Part shown: positions 17,062-25,646 of the stretch, piece by piece
Numbering within the stretch: the first letter of the stretch is position 1
How the letters are laid out: every line of letters starts with the position of its first letter
NCBI RefSeq assembly: GCF_900188275.1
Contig: NZ_FZNY01000005.1
Location: forward strand, 372,001-436,000
DNA length: 64,000 nucleotides
Source: Dokdonia pacifica
GTDB taxonomy: Bacteria > Bacteroidota > Bacteroidia > Flavobacteriales > Flavobacteriaceae
Direction: 5' to 3'
Notes under the pieces: generated by a model
Told to the model about the DNA's origin: nothing
Database searches by the model: none
Seen by the model: only the letters and a program-made list of their open reading frames with translations
Translations under genes and position numbers: made by a program

Positions 17062-18045
17062 CTAGGATGTAAAATCTAAAAAACTATTAGACACCCATTG
17101 CTCATCTAAACTTATTTGTGACCAACCGTTTTTTTCTTCATAGGCAAAGACTTCTTGATTTTTTACAACAGAACCTACCACGTGAAATTTTGTAGAAGGG
17201 CCACTACGTACATTGAGTACATGGGCATTTACAGTGGCTCGTTTTATTTCTTTTACATAGTTACCAGAAACCCATTCTTCTTTATTTTCTGATATTCTGT
17301 ACCAATTATTTTTCTCTTCATAAATACGTACCACTGCTCCTAGAGAAGTTTGCCCAACACGTTCAAATGAAGAGCTTGCTCCTTTACGAATATTTAATAG
17401 GTTTGCTGTCACATATCCATATCCTATGATAGAAGAAGATATTTCTCCTGTAATAGGTTGTCCTATAGCAGCTGCAACAAGCGGTAGAAAATGCTGCTCA
17501 CAATCTGATACTTTATTACCTCCAAAAAAATTAGTGCCTGGACAACTCTTTGTACCCGAACCTCCATTAGTACGCGCTCCTGTACTCAGGTTAAACCAAT
17601 GATGGTATACAATCCTATCTGTAGATACTGGCACATTAAAACGTTTACATAATGCGGCAGTAACCGAAATAATACTTTGACGTTGTAAATCTGTCATTTC
17701 ATCTTCTCCAGTATCAAAAAAGCCTATATTTTCTATACAGATAGCGTGTTTATTATTTCCATAAATACAAGCAGGAGATCGCTCAAAATCTCTTCCTGTA
17801 AGAATTCTTCCATCTGGAAAAATACTAAGATGTTGCCCAATATCACTCCATCCGTTATTATTGACATGATGGTTTTTCATGCTCTTTTGCATATCAAAAT
17901 GATTGTCTCCTTTAAAGTGAATATAACTAGGTGAAAATGTGTGATGTTGCTGAACAAACAGCACGGTACGCGCAATATTTTGTTGCTGAATCCATCGTTC
18001 AAATTCAGAAACGGTGAATGAGGTAAAGCCAAATTTTGTTTTCAT
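17062..18045 (-). CDS. N-acetylmuramoyl-L-alanine amidase with two SH3b domains, no signal peptide
   Basis: A 327-aa zinc amidase that would cleave the lactyl-peptide bond of peptidoglycan. The Amidase_2/PGRP domain (about 25-190) shows candidate Zn ligands at His34/35 (QQHHTFSP), in YHHWF and the Cys of KSCPGTNFF. Two bacterial SH3 domains follow (about 208-268 and 270-327), each with LN[IV]R.G and EEKNxW. The N-terminus (MKTKFGFTSFTVSEFE) is not a signal peptide, so export must be non-classical, or the enzyme acts after lysis as phage endolysins do. No phage genes lie nearby. A helical N-terminal segment could be involved in delivery, but nothing shows this. Confidence 0.88.
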   Translation of the reverse strand: MKTKFGFTSFTVSEFERWIQQQNIARTVLFVQQHHTFSPSYIHFKGDNHFDMQKSMKNHHVNNNGWSDIGQHLSIFPDGRILTGRDFERSPACIYGNNKHAICIENIGFFDTGEDEMTDLQRQSIISVTAALCKRFNVPVSTDRIVYHHWFNLSTGARTNGGSGTKSCPGTNFFGGNKVSDCEQHFLPLVAAAIGQPITGEISSSIIGYGYVTANLLNIRKGASSSFERVGQTSLGAVVRIYEEKNNWYRISENKEEWVSGNYVKEIKRATVNAHVLNVRSGPSTKFHVVGSVVKNQEVFAYEEKNGWSQISLDEQWVSNSFLDFTS

Positions 18046-18175
18046 GTTGATCTATTTTTTGAATGGTATCACCTCTAAAGATACTTTAAAATACTCACTA
18101 TCAGTAGCTACGCCTTATTTTCTTACAATAGTTTCAGTAGTTTTCTTGAAATAATGTTATAGACAGTGTTTTTTC

Positions 18176-18189
18176 GCTTTCGCGAAAGC
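18176..18189. repeat. Palindrome GCTTTCGCGAAAGC, intergenic
   Basis: Exact 14-bp member of the palindrome family in the 227-base gap upstream of the amidase gene. Confidence 0.85.
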
Positions 18190-18272
18190 ATATATAATAT
18201 ATGCAGATATACACTTAAATCATGATGCATCTTGCAATCCAAATTCACATTCTATTACCTGAAAAAAATGTA

Positions 18273-19514
18273 TTATTCTTTAGGTAAAAGAGAATCTCTT
18301 TTTACATTAATAACATGAAAATCTCCATAATAACTTGAAGAAACCCGTACTTGAATTCTATCGTTATAGTAAATGATCTCTAGCTTATCAATTTCTGATA
18401 CTACAGGTTTTTCTTTCGTAATTTTCACTCTTTCAAATTTACCTTTTACAAGCGCTCTATCTATACCACTGTAAAAATTATAAAGAGGTTTTTCTTTTTC
18501 ATTAAATTCAAAAGTAATTACGAGTCTAGGGTTATTATCTAAAGACAATGTAGCATTAGCCATATAAACTGGGATCTCGAGATAATCACCAGTACTATCT
18601 ATAACTTCTTTTGTAGTAGGATCTATATTTTCAAGTATATTTTTAGATACTTTAATGACACCCCCTTTAGCCATTCCTATTTTAAGTTTGTAACTCCGTA
18701 GATCATCTATGTATGTGAATATATTTCGGGATGAGCTTAAATTACTATAAAAATCTATTATAGATTTCTCAGTTTTTAGCGATTGATCTTTTTCTATAAA
18801 AGTTTTAAAAATTAATTGCAATGTTTCCTCATAAGTGTAGTTAGATTTTAATGTTTTTATGAGGTTTTTAAAGGCGTCATTATCATTTTTTGGTATTTCA
18901 ATATCTGTGTTAAGTTTTTCATTGATACGTTTTACAAATATTTCAATTCCAGTTTCGTCTTTTTTGTAATCAAAATCTACAAGTTTATTTATTGTATTGG
19001 CTACAACTTGTCCTAAACTAAGGCTTAATACATAAGTTCCTGTTTCAAAATAAGAATAATAACTATAGTCAAAAGATTTTACATAATTCTCATGACAGTA
19101 ATTTAGTATTGCTAGTTCACATTCTGTATCAATACTATATTTATTTCTAGTAAGTGTTTCGCTAATTTTCCTTTTAGAACTGGCCGTAGGCGAGAATACT
19201 ATAAGGTCATCATACAATGGTATATTTATTCCTTCTCCTTTATCATATGCGCTAAGTTGTATATAACCTCCACTATTTCTTGAAGAAATACTATTTCTTG
19301 AAAGACCAAAAAATAACTCTTCTAAACTATGATCTACCCAAGCAGTTATATTTGAAAAATCCTTACTATCTTGACTTTGAAGGCTTGACACGCTACAAAA
19401 TTCTTGAAGTATCGGTAATGCCGAATCATAGCTTTGTTGCCCATAAGAAACTAAATGTATAAGTAATAAGGCTAAAAAACTATAGCTATATTTATTATTA
19501 GAAATGTAATTCAT
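18273..19514 (-). CDS. Secreted hypothetical protein, 413 aa
   Basis: The N-terminus has a hydrophobic core (YSFLALLLIHLVSYGQQ) and a likely Sec cleavage after the Gly-Gln, so the product is probably periplasmic or surface-exposed. The rest is an alpha/beta mix with no motif I recognise; it includes segments such as AYDKGEGINIPLYDDLIVFSP and PTTKEVIDSTGDYLEIPVYM. It lies five bases downstream of the MORN-like gene, so both are probably one transcript. It may be a partner of that protein, but function is unknown. Confidence 0.65.
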   Translation of the reverse strand: MNYISNNKYSYSFLALLLIHLVSYGQQSYDSALPILQEFCSVSSLQSQDSKDFSNITAWVDHSLEELFFGLSRNSISSRNSGGYIQLSAYDKGEGINIPLYDDLIVFSPTASSKRKISETLTRNKYSIDTECELAILNYCHENYVKSFDYSYYSYFETGTYVLSLSLGQVVANTINKLVDFDYKKDETGIEIFVKRINEKLNTDIEIPKNDNDAFKNLIKTLKSNYTYEETLQLIFKTFIEKDQSLKTEKSIIDFYSNLSSSRNIFTYIDDLRSYKLKIGMAKGGVIKVSKNILENIDPTTKEVIDSTGDYLEIPVYMANATLSLDNNPRLVITFEFNEKEKPLYNFYSGIDRALVKGKFERVKITKEKPVVSEIDKLEIIYYNDRIQVRVSSSYYGDFHVINVKRDSLLPKE

Positions 19515-19519
19515 GTTAT

Positions 19520-20323
19520 TTATGATTTCTTATATCTTCTATTCCCATTTACAACTTCATAGGTTCGTTTTATCTTCCCATTATTATCATACTCATAATA
19601 AACTCCGTTACCATCTTTTAATGTTCCTTTATCTAATGGGTTTCCATCACTATCATTAGCCTCAATAAGATTAAGAATTTTTCTGTTTTCTCCATATTCT
19701 AATATGGACTTTACGATTCCATTTTCATAATACGAAATGTATTTCCCTACAGGCACATTCATGTTATATATTTTTTCTTCTCTAGGATTCCCGTTCTTAT
19801 AATAATTCATGCTCTTTCCGTGTAACTTTCCATCTTTATAATTTTCCTCCTTCATTTTAATACCATTGATCGCATAAATTATATACTTCCCATTTTTCTT
19901 TCCATCTTTATAATTAGCTTCACTTTGTATTTTTTGAGTCTTTTCATAATATTTTATCCATTTACCATCTTCTTTGTAATATGAATAATTTTGAATAGCG
20001 ACTTTTTTTCCTTGTTTATTAAAAATACGCTCAACTCTATATTTTCCTTTTTTAGAGTATTTAATTTTTTTGTGAATGTTACCATCTCTGAAATAGACAA
20101 TAACCTCTCCTGTAATATTATTATTCTTATAGGTTTCTTCTCTTTTAAGTTGTTTATTATCAAAAAAGAATTTCCACGTATTAATTCTTTCTCCTTTATC
20201 ATTATAACATTCTATACTCAACGGATTTCCATTATCGTAAAAAAACTCAAAACATTCATTCTGACTAAAAAGAGTACTTATTGTAAAAAGTGTTATTAAT
20301 AGGGTTACTAATTTTGATTTCAT
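19520..20323 (-). CDS. Secreted MORN-variant / YwqK-like repeat protein
   Basis: A 267-aa protein with a signal peptide (KLVTLLITLFTISTLFSQ) followed by about eight tandem beta-hairpin repeats of the type Y-x-N-G-x-x-x-x-E-x-x-Y-x-x-G-x-x-x-G-K, for example NYKDGKKNGKYIIY and NYKDGKLHGKSMNYY. This matches the MORN-like repeats of the YwqK antitoxin family. YwqK itself is cytoplasmic, so a toxin-antitoxin role is doubtful for an exported version; members with signal peptides are common in Bacteroidota and of unknown function. It is cotranscribed with the downstream secreted unknown. Confidence 0.78.
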   Translation of the reverse strand: MKSKLVTLLITLFTISTLFSQNECFEFFYDNGNPLSIECYNDKGERINTWKFFFDNKQLKREETYKNNNITGEVIVYFRDGNIHKKIKYSKKGKYRVERIFNKQGKKVAIQNYSYYKEDGKWIKYYEKTQKIQSEANYKDGKKNGKYIIYAINGIKMKEENYKDGKLHGKSMNYYKNGNPREEKIYNMNVPVGKYISYYENGIVKSILEYGENRKILNLIEANDSDGNPLDKGTLKDGNGVYYEYDNNGKIKRTYEVVNGNRRYKKS

Positions 20324-20802
20324 ACATTAAAAAAATTAAGTACGTAAAAGTAGTTTTTATATTCCAATACTTTATATGAAGATTTATCTCAACATACAGT
20401 GTGCTCAGATTGCATGATTTTGATGTAAATAATAGTGTTGCTGGGTATGCTTTCGCGAAAGCATATATAGTACTTTTATAAAAGACAAGTAAAAAACACT
20501 TTTTTGATAAAAATATGTTAATAAATGCACTTTAACGGCTTTATAGTGTTTTTTGTCGATTTTTAATTTAAAAATATTTAATTTTGCTTTTTAATATATA
20601 TGAATATATCAAGTTATAATACCTTGCGCTAATTAATTCAAGAAGAAACATTCTTAACCCTATTTTTCAAGCATTTTCAAATTTATATTTTTATTAAAAA
20701 TAACGAATAAATCACCTATATAACTTGCACCCCATTTTAGTATATGGTTTTTAAAATTTGTTATTAAATCCTACTATTAAGTGTACCAAAATCATAACCT
20801 AC
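20324..20802. other. Intergenic region upstream of the TonB receptor
   Basis: About 480 AT-rich bases separating divergent genes. It contains the palindrome at 20446-20465 and presumably both promoters. A TTTTAAAATTTG stretch near 20749 resembles a -7 element but has an extra spacer base. A frame open from a TTG at 20758 adds 15 codons to the receptor but is unlikely to be translated. Confidence 0.5.
20446..20465. repeat. Perfect 20-bp palindrome TATGCTTTCGCGAAAGCATA
   Basis: Member of the TTTCGCGAAA family with both flanks co-varying (TATGC/GCATA instead of TACGC/GCGTA), which shows that symmetry beyond the core is kept. Confidence 0.9.
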
Positions 20803-23538
20803 ATGTTTTTCAAAAATGATCATTTAAGTACCCGGAATCTTACAAAAAAATATGTATTGTTGTTCATTTTTGCAATAACAACAATGACCTCATATTCTCA
20901 AACAAGAGCTACGATTAAAGGTACTATTTCTGATCAATTTGGAGGTCTTCCAGGTGCTACTGTAAGCATTGAAGGAACTACTCAAGTTACGACTACAGAT
21001 GTAAACGGAATGTATGAATTTTCTGTAGATGAAGGTACGTATATCATAAATGCAAGTTTTGTAATGTATGTAACAGACTCCAAAGAGACATCAGTTATGG
21101 TTGGGGAAACAGTACAACTTGATTTTTTATTACAAACTGGTTTTTCTATAGATCAACCCATAAGTATCGGTACTCGAGGGAATCCTATATCTAGCTTAAA
21201 CACGTCTTCTCCTGTAGATATCATTACACCACAAATGCTAGAGAATGCAGCTGGATTAGAGCTAAGTACGGTATTACATTATTTAGTCCCTTCTTTCCAT
21301 TCTACACATCAAACTATTGCAGATGGTACAGATCATATAGATCCAGCTACCTTACGTGGATTAGGTCCTGACCAGGTATTGGTACTTATTAACGGAAAAC
21401 GTAGACATAGCAGTTCGCTTCTCAATGTAAATGGAACTGTGGGTAGAGGTAGTGTAGGCGTTGATTTTAATGCCATTCCACTAGCTACTATTGAACGTAT
21501 TGAAATCTTACGAGAAGGTGCAACATCACAATATGGATCTGATGCTATTGCAGGAGTGATCAATATTATACTCAAAAAACAAACTGAAGTTATAGATATA
21601 GATAACAGAGTCCTTATCAATAGTGAAGGAGATGGTTTTGAGAATTACTCTTCAGGAAATTTTGGTTTAAAACTAGGAGCCAATGGCTTTGTAAATGTAA
21701 CTGCAGAGTATCGAAATAGAAATGCAACCAACAGAGCTGGAAACTATACTGGTAATGTATATAGCGATGATCCAATTGAAGATGCATTGTTAATTGAAGA
21801 GAATGATTTCTTTAATCAAACGGGATATGATGATAGGCAGGTGATGGAAATCGGAAATGCAGAAACACAAAACCTTGCCCTCTATTTTAATGGTGAATTT
21901 AAAATGTCTCCTAACGCTACTATTTATTTACATGGAGGAAGGAATTATAGAGAAGGAAAAGCAAAAGGTTTTTATAGATTTCCAAAAGACGAAGATCGTG
22001 TAGTATTATCACTTTTCCCAAATGGTTTTTCCCCAGAAATATTAACCGATATTCAAGATGATGCAGTTGTTGTAGGAATTAAAGGGATTAAAAATGGCTT
22101 TAATATTGACTTTAGTCACACTATTGGCAATAACAGAATAGACTACACGATTAATAATTCTAATAATGCATCCTTAGGGATTACATCACCACGCACCTTT
22201 TATTCTGGAGGTTTTTCTTATCATCAAAATACAACCAATCTCGATATATCAAAACCTCTTGATTATTTCAAAGGAGTAAACCTAGCTTTTGGAGCCGAGT
22301 TACGGGTTGAGAATTATCAAATTATTGCTGGCGAGGAAGCATCCTATGTAGATGGTGGTGCTACCTTTATTGATGCTAATGGAGAAGAAAGACCTCGTAT
22401 CCCAGGAGCTCAAGTATTCCCAGGTATACAACCAGAAAATGAGTTGAATAGATTTAGAAGTAACTCATCAGGATATATTGATATAGATGCCAACTTAACA
22501 GATAATTTTTTAATGCGTTTAGGAGGTCGATATGAATCTTCAAATGATTTTGGAAGTCAAGCGGTATATAAGATCGCGAGTAGATATCGTATTGATGAGA
22601 ATCTAAGCTTCAGGGCGGCATATGCTAAAGGATTCAGAGCTCCTTCTTTACATCAAGTATATTTTCAAAATATAAGTACACAATTTATTAATAATACCAT
22701 TGTACAAGTAGGTACCTTTAATAATGAAAGTGCGGTAGCAAGAGAAGCTTTTGGAATTGATAGACTCAGCGCCGAAACTTCAAGACATTTTAGCGCTGGT
22801 TTAAATGGAAAACTAGGAACTAAAATTACATTTGGTTTAGATTATTATCTTATCAATATAAAAGATAGAATTGTACTTTCTGGACGATTTTCAGAAGGGT
22901 ATGAAGATATCTTAGATCCTTTTAACGTAGGAGCCGCACAATTCTTAACAAATGCTATTGACTCCAAAACCAATGGTATAGACTTTTCAACATTTTATAA
23001 AGACCAATTAGGTAACGGAGTGCTTAATGTTTCTCTTGCAGGAAATTTCACAAAAACAGAAGTCGTTGGACCTATTAAAGTATCTTCTTCACTTATTGGA
23101 CAAGAAGAAGTTTTATTTAATAGAGAAGAAGTAGCACGTGTAGAAAAAGCGCAACCAAATTTTAAAATAAATTCAAATGTCTCTTATGAATGGGACAAAT
23201 TCAAAGTACAAATAGGAAATACTTATTTTGGAGAAGTTACTTTCTTACATCCTAGCGATGGTGATCCTGCAAACTGGGTACTCAATGAATATACTGGAAT
23301 TATTGAATCTAGAGATCAAGTATTCACTCCTAAAATTATCACAGACGCATCTATAAGTTATCAAGCTAGTACAAATATTATCTTCACTCTTGGAGGTAAT
23401 AATATTTTAAATGTGTTTCCAGATAGACATACTCATGAGGCAAATACAAGTGATGGAAGTTTTGTTTATAGTAGACGTGTACAACAATTTGGAATAAGTG
23501 GTTCTAACTTCTTTGCAAAATTATTACTACGCTTGTAA
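20803..23538 (+). CDS. TonB-dependent receptor with N-terminal CarboxypepD-like domain
   Basis: Outer-membrane active transporter of about 911 aa. After a signal peptide ending TSYSQ comes a CarboxypepD_reg-like domain (TIKGTISDQFGGLPGATVSIEGT), then a plug domain (LRGLGPDQVLVLINGKRRHSS with VERIEILREGATSQYGSDAIAGVINIILK) and a 22-strand barrel ending in a terminal Leu after FAKLLLRL. The cargo is unknown. The start at 20803 (MFFKND) is chosen because the upstream TTG extension is not signal-like. The stop codon overlaps the ATG of the downstream YfiR-kinase, so the receptor and sensor are translationally coupled; it may be both transporter and input for signalling. Confidence 0.9.
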   Translation: MFFKNDHLSTRNLTKKYVLLFIFAITTMTSYSQTRATIKGTISDQFGGLPGATVSIEGTTQVTTTDVNGMYEFSVDEGTYIINASFVMYVTDSKETSVMVGETVQLDFLLQTGFSIDQPISIGTRGNPISSLNTSSPVDIITPQMLENAAGLELSTVLHYLVPSFHSTHQTIADGTDHIDPATLRGLGPDQVLVLINGKRRHSSSLLNVNGTVGRGSVGVDFNAIPLATIERIEILREGATSQYGSDAIAGVINIILKKQTEVIDIDNRVLINSEGDGFENYSSGNFGLKLGANGFVNVTAEYRNRNATNRAGNYTGNVYSDDPIEDALLIEENDFFNQTGYDDRQVMEIGNAETQNLALYFNGEFKMSPNATIYLHGGRNYREGKAKGFYRFPKDEDRVVLSLFPNGFSPEILTDIQDDAVVVGIKGIKNGFNIDFSHTIGNNRIDYTINNSNNASLGITSPRTFYSGGFSYHQNTTNLDISKPLDYFKGVNLAFGAELRVENYQIIAGEEASYVDGGATFIDANGEERPRIPGAQVFPGIQPENELNRFRSNSSGYIDIDANLTDNFLMRLGGRYESSNDFGSQAVYKIASRYRIDENLSFRAAYAKGFRAPSLHQVYFQNISTQFINNTIVQVGTFNNESAVAREAFGIDRLSAETSRHFSAGLNGKLGTKITFGLDYYLINIKDRIVLSGRFSEGYEDILDPFNVGAAQFLTNAIDSKTNGIDFSTFYKDQLGNGVLNVSLAGNFTKTEVVGPIKVSSSLIGQEEVLFNREEVARVEKAQPNFKINSNVSYEWDKFKVQIGNTYFGEVTFLHPSDGDPANWVLNEYTGIIESRDQVFTPKIITDASISYQASTNIIFTLGGNNILNVFPDRHTHEANTSDGSFVYSRRVQQFGISGSNFFAKLLLRL

Positions 23539-25370
23539 TGAAAAAGGAAATAAAGCACACCATAAGGATTGTTTTTCTACTACTACTTAGCATACATAGC
23601 ATAGGTGACTTACAATCCCAAAACACAGAAAACAAGCAAGTAGAAAGATTACAACGTGCAATTTTTGTCTATAACATTGCACAACAAGTAGCATGGCCAA
23701 ACGCTAACAGTTTTAAAGAAGTTACTATTGGTGTATTAGGTCCAGATAGAACTACTATAGATCTACAAGCAATGGCCCAAAAGCGAAGCATTGGAGGAAA
23801 ACCAGTTCGTGTAATTACCCATTCTAAAATAAAAGATATAGGAGCTATTCAAATACTCTATGTAAATAACCGCTTTCATTATGACATTGCTTATATATTA
23901 CAATCTATAAAAGGGAAAAATATACTACTAATTACAGAAGATTATAGCTATAATGCTTCTATGATTAATATGGTCTCTGTTGGAAATTCATTTGAATACG
24001 AACTGAACGAATCACTCCTTTCTATAGAAAACTTTACCATAGCACCTTCCCTATCCCAAAATGCAGTAAGCTCTGCACAAAAATGGAAAGCCTTATTTAA
24101 GGACACACAATCATTACTTGAGAAAGAAAAAACAACGGTCATAGACAAAAACAAAGAACTATTAGAAAAAGACACCATACTTAAAAATCAACAAGACATC
24201 TTAAATTCACAAAAAGATGCTATTAGCCAACAAGAAAAGAGTTTGCAAACTAAAGAACAAGCGTTTGAAAAGCAATTAGACTCTATAAATGTATTGTGGT
24301 CTATCAATCAGATACAGGAACAAAAATATGAAGATAAAGTAGCTATTGAAAAAGCGCTTGAAAAACAGATCACAGAACAAATTGCATTTTCAAAAGTCAC
24401 ACAAGATCAAATTATAAAAAGTAGAAAAAAGCTTGCACAACAAGACTCTATATTAGCTTTAAAAAACAACCAGATTACAGAAGCAGAGGCAATTATAGAT
24501 AACCAACAATCTATCATTACAAGTAAGACCAAAATTAATATGTTGCTTGGCGTGATTGCTGGACTATTGTTATTAGGTGGGGTTTACTTTTTTATTAATT
24601 ATCGTAAAAAACAAACACTCAATACCACACTTGCATCCAAGAATAAAGAAATTAACAAACAATCTAAAGCACTCTCTTTAAAAAACAGTGAATTAGAGCA
24701 ATTTGCGTATATCGCGAGTCACGACCTTAAAGAACCACTTAATACCATCTCTAGTTTGATCATGCTTATCAAAGAAGATGCTGGAGAGACGTTAGATGCT
24801 AGTGCACTAGAGAATTTAGATTATATGGATGCATCCAGTACCCGCATGCGTACTTTAATAGAAACCTTATTGCAACATTCTAAATTAGGTGCCATGAGTG
24901 ATGTAGAAATTATTGATTGTAATGCGCTCTTAGACGATCTTCAAAAAGACTTAGCCACTGTTATTAAGAAAAATAATGTCGTTTTTCATATTGATCAATT
25001 ACCCGCAGTAAGAGCATCCAAAGTAGAACTCCGATTGGTATTTCAAAACCTACTTGCCAACGCGATAAAATTCAGGAAAGCAGACACCGTTCCTATCATT
25101 AAGATCACTTCGTCAAAAGACGCAGATGAAGCATTTCCTGATCAATACTACCATACTTTTTATGTAACAGATAATGGAATTGGGATTCCAGAGATTCACC
25201 AAGAGAAGATCTTTACTATTTTCCAGAGATTACATGCAGATGAAGCCTATGAAGGTACAGGAATTGGACTCGCGCATACCAAAAAAATCATACAAGCCCA
25301 TGGTGGAATCATCTCAGTAGAAAGTGAGCCAGGACATGGAAGTACGTTTTCATTTACGTTGCCAGTGTAG
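23538..25370 (+). CDS. Hybrid sensor: YfiR (DUF4154) domain plus histidine kinase
   Basis: A 610-aa sensor. It has a signal sequence (about 1-28), a periplasmic YfiR/DUF4154-like domain (about 38-185, VERLQRAIFVYNIAQQVAWP), a long coiled coil (about 188-328), one TM helix (334-354), a second coiled coil, a HisKA domain with His395 in YIASHDLKEPLNT, and HATPase_c with NLLANAIKFRK, DNGIGI and GTGIGLAHTKKI. No receiver domain and no adjacent response regulator are present. Its one-base overlap with the TonB receptor gene suggests it reads a periplasmic signal related to that receptor. Confidence 0.9.
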   Translation: MKKEIKHTIRIVFLLLLSIHSIGDLQSQNTENKQVERLQRAIFVYNIAQQVAWPNANSFKEVTIGVLGPDRTTIDLQAMAQKRSIGGKPVRVITHSKIKDIGAIQILYVNNRFHYDIAYILQSIKGKNILLITEDYSYNASMINMVSVGNSFEYELNESLLSIENFTIAPSLSQNAVSSAQKWKALFKDTQSLLEKEKTTVIDKNKELLEKDTILKNQQDILNSQKDAISQQEKSLQTKEQAFEKQLDSINVLWSINQIQEQKYEDKVAIEKALEKQITEQIAFSKVTQDQIIKSRKKLAQQDSILALKNNQITEAEAIIDNQQSIITSKTKINMLLGVIAGLLLLGGVYFFINYRKKQTLNTTLASKNKEINKQSKALSLKNSELEQFAYIASHDLKEPLNTISSLIMLIKEDAGETLDASALENLDYMDASSTRMRTLIETLLQHSKLGAMSDVEIIDCNALLDDLQKDLATVIKKNNVVFHIDQLPAVRASKVELRLVFQNLLANAIKFRKADTVPIIKITSSKDADEAFPDQYYHTFYVTDNGIGIPEIHQEKIFTIFQRLHADEAYEGTGIGLAHTKKIIQAHGGIISVESEPGHGSTFSFTLPV

Positions 25371-25396
25371 TTGCTAGTGTATTTTATTCTTTTTTC

Positions 25397-25408
25397 GCTT
25401 TCGCGAAA
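25397..25408. repeat. Palindrome family member, intergenic, one arm decayed
   Basis: GCTTTCGCGAAA followed by TG; the core TTTCGCGAAA at 25399-25408 is exact. It lies about 30 bases after the kinase stop codon. Confidence 0.75.
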
Positions 25409-25445
25409 TGTTATACATTATTGTTGAAATAATAAATAACCAGCA

Positions 25446-25557
25446 CTACCCCAACCATCCATCTCTATCCAAACTACGATACTGTATGGCTTCGCTGATA
25501 TGTGTTCCGGTAACGGTTTCACTTCCAGCGAGATCTGCAATGATACGGTCTACTATA
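25446..25557 (-). pseudogene. Truncated duplicate of the comM 3' end
   Basis: Positions 25447-25542 match 28012-28107 of intact comM at 93 of 96 bases in the same orientation. The fragment reads [18 protein letters not shown] onward to DGWLG and keeps a stop codon (TAG here, TAA in comM). Upstream of that, similarity falls abruptly, though VDRI still resembles the family. It cannot be a gene. It brackets the FG-GAP gene with comM, as expected for a direct repeat left by integration at the comM 3' end or by an unequal recombination. Confidence 0.9.
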
Positions 25558-25646
25558 AATATTTATAAATTATATCAAAACAAAGAGGCTTTACAAGGCA
25601 TATGTCTGTTATTTTGACATTCAATGAATTGAAAAAGTATTCAAAT

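Noticed and set aside
19520-20323. Toxin-antitoxin pair from the YwqK-like protein and the downstream gene
   Set aside because: Both products have export signals and the downstream protein shows no toxin fold, so the name YwqK describes only the repeats.
25408-25617. 69-aa plus-strand frame downstream of the YfiR-kinase
   Set aside because: It is antisense to the comM 3' fragment and has no independent support.
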